Shown here: positions 43,922 through 56,763 of the stretch, in pieces
Layout of the letters: each line of letters starts with the position of its first letter
How positions within the stretch are numbered: position 1 is the stretch's first letter
Source of the DNA: Sialis fuliginosa
Lineage: Eukaryota; Arthropoda; Insecta; Megaloptera; Sialidae
Assembly (NCBI GenBank): GCA_961205875.1
Contig: OY540809.1
Span: 17,992,267 to 18,056,266, forward strand
Direction of reading: 5' to 3'
Length of the DNA: 64,000 nt
Position numbers and translations under genes: made by a program
The notes under the pieces: model-generated
Seen by the model: the letters and a program-made list of their open reading frames with translations, nothing else
Databases searched by the model: none
What the model was told of the DNA's origin: nothing

Positions 43922-44445
43922 CAGGATGAGTCATATCAGGTGGAACAAACTTGAATAGTTGATCGAGAAAAATATTTCAAGCAATAAATAAAAAAATAAA
44001 AAAATGAGGGGCCATCCATAAATTACGTCACATGTTAAGAGGGGGGGGGGTCGACTAAGTGTAACATTGTGTGACAAGGGGTGGGAAGGGGTCCTAAATT
44101 TCGTGACATAACATTTCAAAATATAATATAAGTACTAGCTTTTTTGTAGACATTTTAATAATTTTAAGGTGTAAAATTGCAAAATATGTGGCGTCACATT
44201 AGGTAGGGAGGGGGGTCTTACAAATGTGACCAGCTGTGACAAGGACAGGAGGGGGGGGGGGGGTAAAAAATCATGAAATTCGTGTGACGTAATTTATGGA
44301 TGGCCCCTGAGGGAGCTACAGATCATTTTAGGTAACATTTTTGCGGGTCTGTAGCTCCTTCACGAAAAATTTCAGGACACCATATGAACTTTTTTGCTTG
44401 AAATATTTTTCTGGATTAACTGTTCTATCTGATATGATTCACCTG
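43922..44445. mobile_element. Family E element (TA target) with nested MITE
   Basis: Ends are CAGGATGAGTCATATCAGGT and, in complement, CAGGTGAATCATATCAGATA, flanked by TA (43920-43921, 44446-44447). Inner arms share GAAAAATATTTCAAGCAA. Other copies are at 60161-61005, 37081 (left part) and 11665-11755 (right part). Interrupted by 44008-44307. Confidence 0.75.
44008..44307. mobile_element. MITE with GGGGCCATCCATAAATTACG ends
   Basis: Perfect inverted ends of about 24 bp, with TGA directly outside on both sides (44005-44007, 44308-44310), so a 3-bp duplication is likely. Long G-runs lie on both sides of the interior. A decayed relative is at 10146-10270. A 3-bp duplication fits PIF/Harbinger-type elements, although TGA is not their classic TWA. 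Confidence 0.8.
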
Positions 44446-44639
44446 TATATAAACAGTACAAGTTCGCCAATTGGACATCATGAAAACTAGCCTACCGTCT
44501 AATTATTGATTATGTCTAACTACTGTACATAGCAAATAAAACCATATCAAGTGCGTGCCCAACACACATTTGATAGGGTTCCGTAGCCTTTCTCACTAGC
44601 ACTCTCTACTTGATAATACGTATCAAGAGCTATTTCATG

Positions 44640-45265
44640 TTGATCAAACATGTATATATAACATAATCTCTACAAAAGTGTACTTGTTTGTGTGACGATT
44701 TATAAAAATTATCTGTAATTATTTAATTAAATATGTTTTGTTCATTTTTCCACCCAATTTTTTTTAGGAAATAATCGATTTTATTTAATTTTTCGAATTA
44801 TTTTTTAAACGAATATTATTATCTATAATTTTTGTTGTAAACATATTTCCAAAAAAAATTGTGCAAGGAAATAATATTTTTTTTTTAAATTTTATTTCAA
44901 ATGGTTCATAACAGAAAAAAATGTTTATAATAAATTTGTAGAGAACGTTATTTTCTATATTTTATATTCTATGTATACTTTTTTGTATCTTTTACGAATT
45001 GGCCTAAAAATAATTATTATAATTAATAGTTTTTGTTTAAAAATAATTTTAATAATCTAACGATTTATAATTAAAACGTTTGAAATAAAATCACAGAATA
45101 TAATTAAAATATATCTAAAACATTAACAAAAACAACACTAATGTAATTAATAATTAATAATGTAGTTTATATTCGATTTTTTAGCAGAAAGTGTTTACTT
45201 ATGTAATTTGTTCTGTATCATTATGTATAAAAAAGTCTTGTGCCACCAGGGCAGTTTATTTAGTA
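44640..45265 (+). repeat. Family D repeat without the MITE
   Basis: GAAATAAAATCACAGAATAT, then ATATATCTAAAACATTAAC and CAGAAAGTGTTTACTTATG, to CAGGGCAGTTTATTTA. It gives the empty-site comparison for 12970-13578. Confidence 0.75.
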
Positions 45266-45652
45266 TTATTGTTGCATCCAAAGGCGACTATTTATTTTTT
45301 AATGAAAATAATCCTGCGTTCTGGAAATATCCTTTTCATGTCCGTGTTATATTGTAAATGAATTTAAACAATGAACTAGTTTGGTTTTTGTTTGCATACA
45401 GGAAGCTGGGTAGACATCTTTGAAAGAAATTTCATGGTTGAATTTCGTGTGTGTCCTCACATTGTTTGTATGGTTTTTATTGTAATGACATCAGTTAATG
45501 TATTTCAATTGTATGGCTGGAAGTTTCATTGATATATACAAACATTTTAATTTAAAATTGATTTACATACTTGGTACTTTGGTACATTTTAAACTCAAAA
45601 CATTACAAATTATTGCATTCATTATCTTATAAAAACTGTATAGCAAAAAAAA

Positions 45653-45907
45653 TCTACATCCTTAATATATATAAACCCCAACGTCTCTCAGTTAGTCTAT
45701 CTGTCTGTCGGTTAGTACGCTTATAACTCGAAAACCATTTATCCTATTTACTTTTTTTTAATCATAGATATGTTCTCTGGCCAAGTAACATAAGGAATAT
45801 GCAGTGTCTTGTGTTTGTACTTAATTCAACTACCTATAATATTATATTTTTCAAAATTCCTAAACAATAATTTCGTAGTCTACCCGAGCGAAGCCGCGGG
45901 TAGACTA
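45653..45907 (+). repeat. Family C repeat (short form)
   Basis: From CTTAATATATATAAACCCC through CTATCTGTCTGTCGG to GAGCGAAGCCGCGGG. Confidence 0.7.
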
Positions 45908-46109
45908 ATGTAATAAACATTAAATTAATGTTTTTAGGTTTTTAGTTATAAAATTGTTCTTAAATGCGATTCTTGCAGATTAATTTTAAAAAACCGCACC
46001 ACAGGTTCAGTCTAGGGGTCTACATATCCTTAATATGTAAAAGGAAATTATATAAAAAAAAACTATTTCTTATTACAAATACACTCATGTTTTTTTAGTT
46101 CATAAAATC

Positions 46110-46985
46110 ATAGAATAGAGTAGTGGGGTATGATAAATTTTGTTGGATTTATTATTCAAAAACTAGAAAGTATCAGCTTCAAAAAAAACCCTGGCTCATT
46201 AAAATTGAATCATTTTTCGCGGAGATAAGGTAGTTTGAAAAATTTCCATTTATTATTGTTTTTCAACGCTAACAAAGATGGAATAAATATCCTTTAATTA
46301 AATCGATTTGATTCGACAGCTGTGAATGTAAAGATAAAAAAATCGCAGCAATTTGTAGTATTGGATAGCTTTTTGGGACACTATTAACTAAAAAAAAAAC
46401 GTTTGCATTTAAGGTTTCGCCTTTTTGGCAAAATGGCGGCCAGATAAATAAGACATAAGAAAATACCGTTTTTTGATATGTTTTAAAAACAAAAATCAAG
46501 GAAGGATTTAATTTTTTTTACAAAATGCGTATATAAGCATTTTAAAGAGGATACTTTCAGCTCTGTAACGATATTAACTCGATTATTGTGCGATCATTAT
46601 TTCAGGATATACAGGAGTTTTAAGTCAAAAGACAGTAAATAACGCGGTTAAAAAAATCGTATGTGAATAAAAAAAAACAAACGCATTTTCAAAGAGAATA
46701 GAACAATCTTTCAAACGCGTTCATTAATTTTACGCTTTCAAAGTTTATATAAAAATTAAGGGATAATTTTTCGAATTCTTTTAACCTTTAGCACAGAGCG
46801 GCAGGGGATGATAAAAATTATTCAGCTCTTGATTAAAAAACTAGAAAGTACAAGCTTACGAATGAGCTTTGGGTCATGCAAATCTAATATTTTTTTACGT
46901 AGATATAACTATGTATTTGAAAATTTGTAAAAAGGTTGCTTTTTTAAAATTATCCTTTAATTTTTTTGATGAGTGTATAAGTTTA
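46110..46985 (+). repeat. Two direct copies of a repeat also inside the hAT at 3.5 kb
   Basis: GATGATAAAA...ACTAGAAAGTACAAGCTT at about 46805 and the diverged GTATGATAAATTTTGTTG at about 46126 are both related to 3490-3670. The shared right edge ends GATGAGTGTATAA. The 46269-46499 minus-strand frame has no domain. Confidence 0.55.
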
Positions 46986-49034
46986 CACATACCTACATAT
47001 TGCATTTACTCTACATTATAGGTTTCTAACACAGATGATGAGATTTTGGCATCATTCGCTCGGCCTAAATAATACAAAAATAACATTTGTCTGTTTGTCG
47101 CTTTGACATAAAATCTAGTGTAAACACTCATAACCACAACAAAAGTTAATGTTACTTGTTAGTACAAGTATGTGACTTGGTATAATAAATATATACATAT
47201 TATTATTCTATGAATACAATTATCAGGAACAGAAAGTATATCAAATATTAAAATAGTACAGAGATTTCAAAACAAAATTTTACGTACTTTTGTAATATAA
47301 TATGGGTAGTATTTAAGCGCGCAATATTTTATATACTTTGAGCATTAAATATATTGTATTTGAGCAATAAAATTTTAATTCGGAACATTATACTAAACAT
47401 AAAGTGTGACATTAAAAATAATATTTTTGAGCATTAACATTTTCCGTTTTGAGCATTAAAATTTTGTTATGTGCAATATTATTTGCGTTCGTTACTATTG
47501 TATTGTATAATTATCTTTAATTTCATAACTTTTAATTTTTTTGGGGAGGGGGGATGTTCCTTTACCCCCCCCCCCAAATAAAATCTTTTTTTTAAATTGA
47601 ATTTGCTTTAATTTTATAACTTTTAATTTTATTTTTGGGGGGGAGATATTCCATTAACCTGAAGAATATATCGTTTTCGACGTCATAAAACTATCAAATA
47701 TCACGTTTTGATGTGTTAGAATAGATCTAACCTACCATAATCTAACCGACCAATCTAAGTTACATATCGTTGTAAAGCAGAGTAAAATATCGGTATGGAG
47801 AACCATACATGACTTCCATTTTCTTTAATATATTTTTAAATAATTTTTAATATATGCAAAATTTCAGTGGGATTTGTCAGAAAACTCACCTTTATTATAA
47901 ATACTAAATTTCTAATGGCCAAATGTCAAAAACATAATGCACATTCGTAGAATAACTAATTTGTCAATTTGAATTTAGTTGCATTTGTTTTCAAGGCAAC
48001 AGGAATTAGTGACGTATTAATTAGTACTCGTATTAAAAATTAAGTTTTTTGATGGTGATTTTCACCCCTTCAATAGCTGTTTGTATTAATGTCCTTTAGG
48101 TTCAATTGAACTACAAATGTACCAAGTCTTATAAAAATTAGTGAGGTAATAATAAATGTTCACTTTTTAGACGATAAAAGTTACAAAATTTCGAATATTT
48201 CCAAAACCCTTAATCCGATTAGCACCAGAATCAATAAGTCTGGAGTACTCACTGAGACAAACATTTTCCGAAAGAAAATTCTATATCCAGACATACAAAC
48301 ACACAGACACACGCACAGACGCCATGCGGAAATCAACTTTTCTTTACGTTTTGAAGGTAGTACATACAATCAATCTGCTCTTATCTCAGACACAATTTTT
48401 CGAAGATATTACAATACTTCCATTTTTTTCAGAACAAAAATTAATATAAATAATAAATATACCTCCAAAACTGCATTCTTATCAAAAAATAGCTATCTAT
48501 AGTTAGGTTTATTTCTAATACGCAAATTATCAGTCACTATAAAGATCAAGAAATGTATCAAAATTTTGATTTCATCTTTGGGTTTAATTATATTTATTAA
48601 TATATGAATTCCGACGCACTTGACCCACCGTGGGCCACAACAAGAACACATGTGTTTCTTTCTTATACAGCTGATTCCGTTTGTAAACTAAATTGCCTGG
48701 TAGGAAACAAGTCTGCGCGCTTTCTAGTATTTCCGTATATAGAAGGTCGTGAGGAATATGGAAGACCAGATAAATAATGAACATGACTTGTTATCTGACC
48801 AGTGTCGAGTATTTGACTGATCATAAACACAGCGTAAATATTTTCCAAAGTTTACATAAAAACACACTGTTAACCAAATCGAGCTTTTGAAGTCCTACAT
48901 ATACGGAACTAAAGAATGTTGTTTTGTGTGTAAAGTGTAGTATGTCTTCTTTGCTTGCTGCTGATTACAAGATTTAACCTTCCCGTACTGGCTCATGGAG
49001 TGAGCGTACGACGCACAATTTACAGTATTCAATT
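46986..49034. other. AT-rich DNA with short motifs
   Basis: TTTGAGCATTAA-type motifs recur about five times at 47336-47475. 47540-47650 has G/C runs as at 41.6 kb. 47790-47900 pairs in reverse with 22930-23050. 48430-48510 pairs in reverse with about 37560-37640. No gene seen. Confidence 0.45.
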
Positions 49035-49970
49035 ATACCGGGTGGGTAAAAAAAAACACGTCTTGTGTTTCTCTCTAAAACTGAATTAGTTAAGACAGTC
49101 TTGAGGCTTCCGCGGTGATCTTGATATGGATCTTGGTTTCTGGGTGTAAGCCTCGTCGATTTGGCCGTGTTATTGGCCAAAGTTTCGTCACACATTGCAG
49201 TGGACATCTTCAGGGCTCTTTTAAGAAAATAGATGGGTAAAAAAAACACGTCTTGTGATTCTCTCTAAAACTAAAATAGTTCAGACAGTCTTGAGGCTTT
49301 CGCGGTGATCTTGATATGGATCTTGGCTTCTGGGTGTAAGCCTCGTCGATTTGACAGTGTTATTGGCCAACGTTTCGTTACACATTGCAGTGGACATCTT
49401 CAGGGCTCTTTTAAGAAAATAGATGGGTAAAAAAACACGTCTTGTGTTTCTCTCTAAAATAGTTAAGACAGTCTTGAGGCTTTCGCGGTGATCTTGATAT
49501 GGATCTTGGCTTCTGTGTGTAAGCCTCGTCGATTTGACCGTGTTATCGGTCAACGTTTCGTCGCATATTGCAGTAGACATCTTCAGGGCTCTTTTAAGAA
49601 AATAGGTGGGTAAAAAAACACGTCTTATGTTTCTCTCTAAAACTAAAATAGTTAAGGCAGTCTTGAGGCTTCCGCGGTGATCTTGATATGGATCTTGGTT
49701 TCTGGGTGTAAGCTGTGTCGATTAGGCCGTGTTATCGGTCAACGTTCGTCACATATTGCAGTGGACAAGGCTTTTTTAAGAAAATAGGTGGGTAAAAAAA
49801 CACGTCTTATGTTTCTCTCTAAAACTAAAATAGTTAAGGCAGTCTTGAGGCTTCCGCGGTGATTTTGATATGGCTCTTGGCTTCTGGGTGTAAGCCGCGT
49901 CGATTTGGTCGTGTTATCGGCCAACGTTTTGCATATTGCACTAGACATCTTCAGGGTTCTTTTAAAAGTT
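49035..49970 (-). repeat. Tandem array, 182-190-bp unit, about five copies
   Basis: The block CACGTCTT(A/G)TG starts at 49057, 49247, 49436, 49619 and 49801 (spacings 190, 189, 183, 182). On the minus strand each unit has CTGAAGATGTCCACTGC, then GACGAAACGTTGGCC, a hammerhead-like pair of core motifs. Several minus-strand frames run through the units but change frame with unit length. They are not genes. Confidence 0.9.
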
Positions 49971-50070
49971 TATTAAAAGAGCCCTGAAAATGTCCACTGC
50001 AATGCGTGACGAAATGTTGGCCGATAACACGACGAAATCGACTTGGCTTACACCCAGAATCCAAGATCCA
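49971..50070 (+). repeat. Inverted partial copy ending the 49-kb array
   Basis: GAGCCCTGAAAATGTCCACT through GATAACACGACGAAATCGAC is a unit in the opposite orientation. It forms a head-to-head junction (GGGTTCTTTTAAAAG... AAAAGAGCCC) with the array. Confidence 0.8.
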
Positions 50071-50566
50071 GTTAAGGCATTATTGTAGTGTGACGCCTAA
50101 AATTATAAGCTTATTTCAGGTTTTTTTTCGTAACAAAATAAAATGTAATCTTTTCAGTCTTTTTATGTATTTTTATTTGCATCTTAAATTATTCAAAATC
50201 ACTATTATTTTAGTGAAATTTAAAGTGACTAATTCAATGAGTGAAATAACAACTAATTCAGTTTTAGATGGTTGGTGACTCAATACTCTCAAACTCTTAA
50301 TCATACAAACTTCGGAGAAGTCTTAAAATATTTGTTAAATGAAACTTTTGTTATAGGTAGGTATTCCAATTTAAAATCATTTAGATAATAATAGTTATAA
50401 ATTACTTAGAACAAATTTATAAAATTTCTATTTTACCATTATAACAGACAATAATTTGAAGGCTGCGTATATTTATTTCAAAAAATGAAAAGGTTTGTAG
50501 AAAAAATATTTCAGATAAAAATCAGTTTAAGCAATGTAATAATATTTTTTATTTGTTCATTTTATG
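50071..50566. other. AT-rich, nothing recognised
   Basis: No exon or repeat recognised. Confidence 0.5.
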
Positions 50567-50769
50567 TGGCACCAGTCTCGGACAATACCCCAATGTTGGA
50601 AACTATAATTAATTAATTAATTAAATATAAATATATATATTATATTTAATTACTACCATTACTGGATCATATTCTATAATGGATAGATGTCAAAATGGTG
50701 GGCATTTAAACTAATTTATTAGCATAATCTATATTGCCCTTAAATCATCCAAAACTGGTGCCAGTACCT
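50567..50769 (+). mobile_element. Family A element, internally deleted
   Basis: TGGCACCAGTCTCGGACAAT to AACTGGTGCCAGTACCT with only about 200 bp between. The outermost left bases are lost. Confidence 0.75.
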
Positions 50770-51469
50770 TACTCAATTATAACATAATTTTATTTTTCTC
50801 CAAGATCAAAACAAATACTTAAAAATTAATTTGGTTAATGTGACCCTATCGCGAAACCCCCATCTAACACCCTCTGCGTCTCTACTTCGCATAGTCGAAG
50901 TTTTACTGTATTAAATTATACAAGGAATTCATAATGTGACCCATATGTTTTAATTATCAATATGCTTAATTAAAGTTATTTTTTAATTATGTACAGCAAA
51001 TTGGCACTTATGCTAGAACTGAATGAAAATAAGTACAGTTTATTGCGAATAATGTGTTGATATTTCTTTAACAATAAGTGTTTAATGGAAAAAAAAACAT
51101 AACTATGTATATTTGTTAACTGGTGTAGTTTTATAGTTTTGTATTAAACTTGAAAAAATCATATGTAATTATTTGTGTGGAAGTAAAAGTAATCTAATAA
51201 TGAAGGTAAATTTGTTTGTAAAATTATTTATATATATTTTTAGTGAGTTTAGTAAATATATTTGTAAAAAAATTTTTTTTAACAATTAAAAAAAAATGTA
51301 TAATCCGTTTAAAGATAACCTAAAAAAATATTTATTGGTATAAATAGAAATTTACTAAGAGTAGTCTCCTGAAAATTTTTCTGGCTACGACATTGAATAC
51401 TATTAACTTATTTAGCTAACGCTTAACGCTGTAAGGTGTCAAATACGAATTATATGAATTTGTTCGAGA
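50770..51469. other. AT-rich, nothing recognised
   Basis: No exon or repeat recognised. Confidence 0.5.
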
Positions 51470-52070
51470 TTTTAGAGCAGTTTGTCTGTCTGTCTGTCCG
51501 TAAGTGCACTTATAACTTATCCGATTTACGTGGTTTTTTAATTCATAGATATGTTCTCTGGCTAGGTTTTAGGATATATTTTGTTACGTTAGGTAACATA
51601 AGGAAGAAGCAGTGACGATAATAGTAAATCAAGTCTGAAAAAAGTTTGTCATCAGCGCGCTATTTTGCAATACGCTGCTTAACCGTTAAATAGTTAACAA
51701 AATAATGTAGTAAAGAATTGTTAAGAATCAAACGATCTGAAATAAAGTCTATAATACCATATATCTAACTTTTATATTTAAACTGCTTTTATGTTACAAA
51801 GAAAATTAAAAATATTTGGGTTCTGTTTACGTGGACTTATGACCTGCAAAACATTAATCCTTATCGAAATAAATGGTTTCATCGTCATAAGTACTTAATG
51901 TAGATATAATTTGCCCTTTACAGCATCCAATTTGGCCTTTTAGTTTAGAAAATAACTTTAAATAAGTTATATACGGTAAAATATTATTAAAACGCACTAA
52001 AGAAGTGCCACATCGCAGCGGGGCAGAGGGAACGATTTGCATGCGCTCGGCTGGCATTCGGATTCCCTCG
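51470..52070 (+). repeat. Family C repeat (long form)
   Basis: GTCTGTCTGTCTGTCCG, AAATCAAGTCTGAAAAAAGT, ACGTGGACTTATGACCTGC, GCCACATCGCAGCGGGGCAG and GCATGCGCTCGG match 16227-17335 in reverse. It lacks the hAT insertion, so it is an empty-site reference. Confidence 0.7.
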
Positions 52071-53719
52071 GCTCGGCTGTTTATTTTGTTTTCAATAATT
52101 ATATGGTTGCATGTAGCCGTTTATTTTAATTCATTTTTTTCACAGAATGGCGACGGTTTGAAATTTTTATTTTATTTTTAACATCTATTTAAATTTAAAC
52201 GGTCTTAAAAAATAGTAAATATAAAAATTTCAAATTTGGCTAAGCACCGACTTAGTTACTGCGATTATGAATGTTTAGACATTTTTTTCATTAGTCTTTG
52301 AGGAATCGCTGGAACCAGGCCGAAAAAAAATCGTTTCAAGAAAATCGCGTTTAATGTTTTCTGAGGGTCATTACCTGGTCTCACTAAACTGGCTGTAACT
52401 CAGACAATTTTCGGAATTTTCACTTAATTTTTTACATATGAATATGTTTGTATAGGTACCTACTTGAAAAAAATTGCATAAAAAATAGATTTTTTTCTGT
52501 CACTGTGGCTTTCCTCCTTGCGAGTGCGTGTATATACTGGCTGTAAAATTAAATTAAAGAATTAAAGAATTATTTGAAAATCGATATTATCTCGAGCGCC
52601 CAAGCTAGAATTGTTTTTTTTTTTTGATCAGGTTTTTTTCGATCTTTCAATAAGAAAAAAACAATCTGAAAAGTAAGACTAAATTAGCTTTTTTCCGCTG
52701 TGCCGGCCCCCCAGGCTGGATACTTGTCAGCCCCCAACCCCCCATCCTTGTGCGGGTCATGGTAAAAGGAAATTCGGTTAAGCCACGAACAGTAATATTG
52801 TTGTAATCTGACATGTTACTACAAATTGGAGGCATGTAAAAACCCTTTTAACGCTATACTAATGTATTGGTTGTTCACAATAAGAAATACAAAGAGTTAA
52901 TATCGCACCTAAAGTAGCCGAACTTATAATATTTGCTACAAAATCCGTTACATGTGTGCAATACACCAACGACAATTCAAATATAATTTATGAATTTTCT
53001 ACTTGTCGGCGGTCTACACAAAAGCCAATTGTTGATCACAGTTCATGTGTGTGTTCCAAACTCACACAGTGTTTTGTTTATTAACATAGCACCCCACTTT
53101 AGGTTTCATTTCTTATACAATAGGCATGATGCCTAATTTTTAAAAACTATTTTATAATGATCTTACGTGTCTCTTAATTCCAAAAAAATGCTTATTTCTG
53201 CAGAAAATAAAGGTTTAATCACAAAAATTAACCCTTTTAAAACTAATTTTGAATTTGACGCCAAAACGCTCGCAGGTGTCATGGCGCATTTTTGACGTCA
53301 CGCCTATGTAAACACTCCTTGTCAACTATATTAAATCCTTGTTCCATCGCTAATGTTTCTCGGTTTTACTTATGGTAATACCAAACTGAGCAAATTGATA
53401 ATTTAAAACAACAAAATAATTTATAAACAGTGCAGATATTAATGAAACAAAAATGTCGTTTACGTAGCCGTGACGTCATCCACTCTGACTAGTGTTTTAT
53501 CTAACATGGCGGATTGCTGTATTTTGCGTTTTTATTTTAACAAAAATCATATTAATCTCGCTTTTAATATAAAAATAAATACAATTTTTAGAATCTTTTT
53601 AACTTATTTCATTATTTAAAATCATAATTTCAGTGATACTTTGTATTATAGCATCTATATTTTTACTTTCTTATACCCATGTATATGAAATATATAGTAC
53701 ATGTAATATAAGTAAGTAT
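52071..53719. other. Unassigned, mostly single-copy in this window
   Basis: No repeat family match. The GACGTCAC-bearing stretch near 53290-53500 (GACGTCACGCC, GTGACGTCATCC) may be an old MITE. No exon recognised; the frame at 52647-52835 has no domain. Confidence 0.4.
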
Positions 53720-54500
53720 AGAGAAGCCGTTTTTTTTTTTTAAATCCGGACTTTTGATGGAATTATCCATTTTGATCTTTCTTGAATCCATTCTGACTAT
53801 TTTCGCTATGGTGTCTGTGTATCTGTCTGTACGCGCTATAACTCAAATACGACAAATCGTAGAAGGGTGAAGATTAGATTAATTTTTGACTGGAAAAAAA
53901 CCTCATATTTTTGAAAACGATCTTTCAACCGGATACGGATATATACTGAAATCGATTTTTGAATTTTTCGTATTACTTTGAAACAGTTCGAATTAGAGAA
54001 AAATGGTCAAGTTAAAAATTGTAGGTAATATTATTATCTATAATTTATGTTCTATTAATTTTTTCGAAAAAACTAATAAAAAAAATTATTATAATTCATT
54101 ATCATCATATCAACTTTCTTATACGTAATACTGAGAGTGAACAGTGTGGGTGATTCGAAATAATTATTAAAAATATATTTCTGACTAAATCATAAATGTT
54201 GGAAAAAATGTATAGAAAATAAATTATAGATAATAACATACTCGACATTTTGTATGTAAAACATTTTATTCTTATTTCAAAAATAATTCGAAAATTCAAA
54301 ATCAGTTTTCGGTTAAGTTATTACATTCAAAAAAATTCATTTGATACATAATATAGAGAATAATATTATCTATAGTTTATGTCCCATTCATTTTATTCTA
54401 TTTTTTATTAGTTTGTCAGAAATATGTTTTAATAAAATAAGAATCACGTACACTATTCACTATTATGATTATGTATAAGAAAGTCCCGTGGCTCCCATGG
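53720..54500 (+). repeat. Family D repeat, diverged, partly foldback
   Basis: TTTTGATGGAATTATCC, a TGTCTGTGTATCTGTCTG tract and GTATAAGAAAGTCCCGTGGC, CATGGCAGATATTTAA follow the family D order. ATTATCTATAATTTATG motifs occur in both orientations around 54030 and 54230. Confidence 0.6.
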
Positions 54501-55451
54501 CAGATATTTAAATATCATGTAATGTATTCCAACAATGTTTATAAATAAATATGCATATTACAGTAAACAGTAACCTCTCCATTTATGAAGTCTACATTTA
54601 CGCGGATTCACTTTTACGCGGTTGAATTTTTTTATATGTTCACTAATCTACTAGACACCGGTTGTCACCATGCACATGTATAACAGAACTCAGGTATTCA
54701 CCGTACCTTAATTCTTCATTACGCGTGTATATTCCATAACCTATTTGTATCTATTTATAGTAAACATTTATGTGAGAGTGAATTTCTGTGATTGAAAATT
54801 TGATTGATTTTGAATAAACATTAACAATTAGATGCTATATTTTTATGATAGTTAATCAAGAAAGAAACATGTTAAATTTTATTTTAAAATTTTTTTCTCG
54901 CCTAGAGTAAAAATATTTGAAAATATGGAACAGATTTCAACAGTTAATTGTAATATATGAATAAATTTAATAATGTCTGATTTAAGATTTAGTGAGGAAA
55001 GGTGGGAGGGGGGGGATAACCTAACAGTCGTTTCATGAAGTGCGTGTGTGTGGCGCGACCATATGACGTCATTATCGGGCAGAAAGCTCTCAACAATGCG
55101 CCGGCCCTAGAGCGTTTGATATCCAATATGCATAGCCAATAGGTGCATGTAAGGAAAACGAACACGTACGGCAACGCGTGCGTTTATGTAAGAAAGAGAG
55201 CACATTATGTCACACTCATACTGCCCACTCTATTGTACAGTAGACATCAAATGTATGGTTATTATTGTCGCACACCAGCGATGCCGATTTAGCGACAAAA
55301 ATGTAAATAAACAAATACTTTTGCTCACTGTTTTCTACAGCTCACCGCCCGCGCCGTAGTTTATGCTGCTATTCATTAGATTGATTTCTTAGTTTTAATT
55401 CTGTTTTATTAATTGTTACTTTTTTATAAAAATATTATTGTCTAATTTAAT
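54501..55451. other. Unassigned, with a pogo-like trace and a GC-richer block
   Basis: TACATTTACGCGG ... CTTTTACGCGG at 54590-54625 recalls the ends at 24659-25168. 55010-55380 is GC-richer (GCGCCGGCCCTAGAGCG) and unmatched. No convincing exon. Confidence 0.4.
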
Positions 55452-55795
55452 CAGTGGCGTAGCAAGCATAATTGGCGCCCGGGGCACAATATCTTTCTAG
55501 CGCCCCCAAAAATAATTAAAAAAAAATAATTAACAATTTTATAATAAATTTGAATTGAAATTGGCGTGACTAAAAAAAAAGGTCTTAAGTTTTTAATTAC
55601 TCTAAATTTTATTTATTAAATACATTCTGCATTTTCACGACTAAAAAAAAAAAAAGGTCTTCAGTTACATATTCTGGCCGTTGTAAATTGTGTTTATGCT
55701 ATGCGGTTCAAAAGGTTCAGAGCCATTTGGCGCCCTTCTGTAAGTAGCGCCCGGGGCATGATAGACCCCCTAGCCCCTCCCTCGCTACGCCACTG
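55452..55795. mobile_element. Non-autonomous hAT element, CAGTGGCGTAGCAAGC ends
   Basis: Exact 8-bp duplication AATTTAAT (55444-55451, 55796-55803). Ends CAGTGGCGTAGC and its complement. GCGCCCGGGGCA occurs near both ends in opposite orientation. Interior GACTAAAAAAAAAAA / GGTCTTCAGTT is shared in style with 42723-43035. Confidence 0.9.
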
Positions 55796-55976
55796 AATTT
55801 AATATTATTATTATTGTTGTCCTTTGATTGAAATACTCGATCAATAATTTTAATAAATTTAGACAGTCATTACTTGTTGAAATAGGAAACTGACGAAAAA
55901 TATGTACAGAGCCTTTTTGGTAGAGAATTTAATTATCTTTATTATTGTTAATATTCATTTAAAAATTATAAAAAAA

Positions 55977-56545
55977 AACATCTGTCAAGTAAATGCACAG
56001 TTCATCCTTGGGCTAAATTCACCATAGGTATAGTTAATTATTGAACAATTTAAATAAAAATCGATAAAATGTTCAGATAAATTTTCTGGCATTGGTTAAC
56101 CATTTAGTTTTTATATAATTTATATTAGTTCGAAATTTTTCTTACGACGCACCTGATTATTTTTTTGTATATTTTTAATATTTTGACAATTTCAATCTAA
56201 ATCTAAATTTATGCAAACGTCAAAATGACATTTAATATGTCAAAGTAAATATCAATTTAAAAAGTTGTAGATCTATATTATAGGAAATTGAATGCTCTAC
56301 AAAAAAGTTCTATAAAATTTTCACGTAACATGTGTCGTTGTTGAGATATCTTGAAAAAATAAATATCCTCAAGCCAGACATAACCATCCAACCACAGGCA
56401 GACACACATACAGACAGACACGGAACAAAAAGTGTTTGTCTTGACCTGAAACGGAAAGATCAAGCTAAAATTTTGAAATTTGAGAACATTTTTTTGTCTA
56501 ATTTTAAAACGATCACAAAGCTTCTCGTATCTTTGATATGACGAG
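55977..56545 (-). repeat. Family B repeat, internally deleted
   Basis: In complement, from CGTCATATCAAAGATACGAG to CTTGACAGATG. A block after the CTGTCTG tract is shortened. Confidence 0.75.
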
Positions 56546-56579
56546 TGAGAAATATATAAATTATGATAACATTAGTTTT

Positions 56580-56763
56580 AATAAAAGTCTATAATTAAAA
56601 AAACAAATTATATTTGCGGATTTCGATAATTAAATTGATTTAATACAAAATTATTTGTTTTATTAGTAACATGAGTTCATGAGAATTACAAAAAAAGTAG
56701 GCCGTCAATCCCAAAAAACAATATACTTTGCTCTTAAAGCGTTCAATACTGATGCCAGTACCT
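56580..56763 (+). mobile_element. Family A element, right end only
   Basis: CTATAATTAAAAAAACAAA, TTATTAGTAACATGAGTTCA, and the end ATGCCAGTACCTTA. Confidence 0.7.

Noticed and set aside
48974..49948. Three related minus-strand proteins with MSTA(I/M)C starts
   Set aside because: They are translations of the same tandem units, with breaks at unit joins and no start context.
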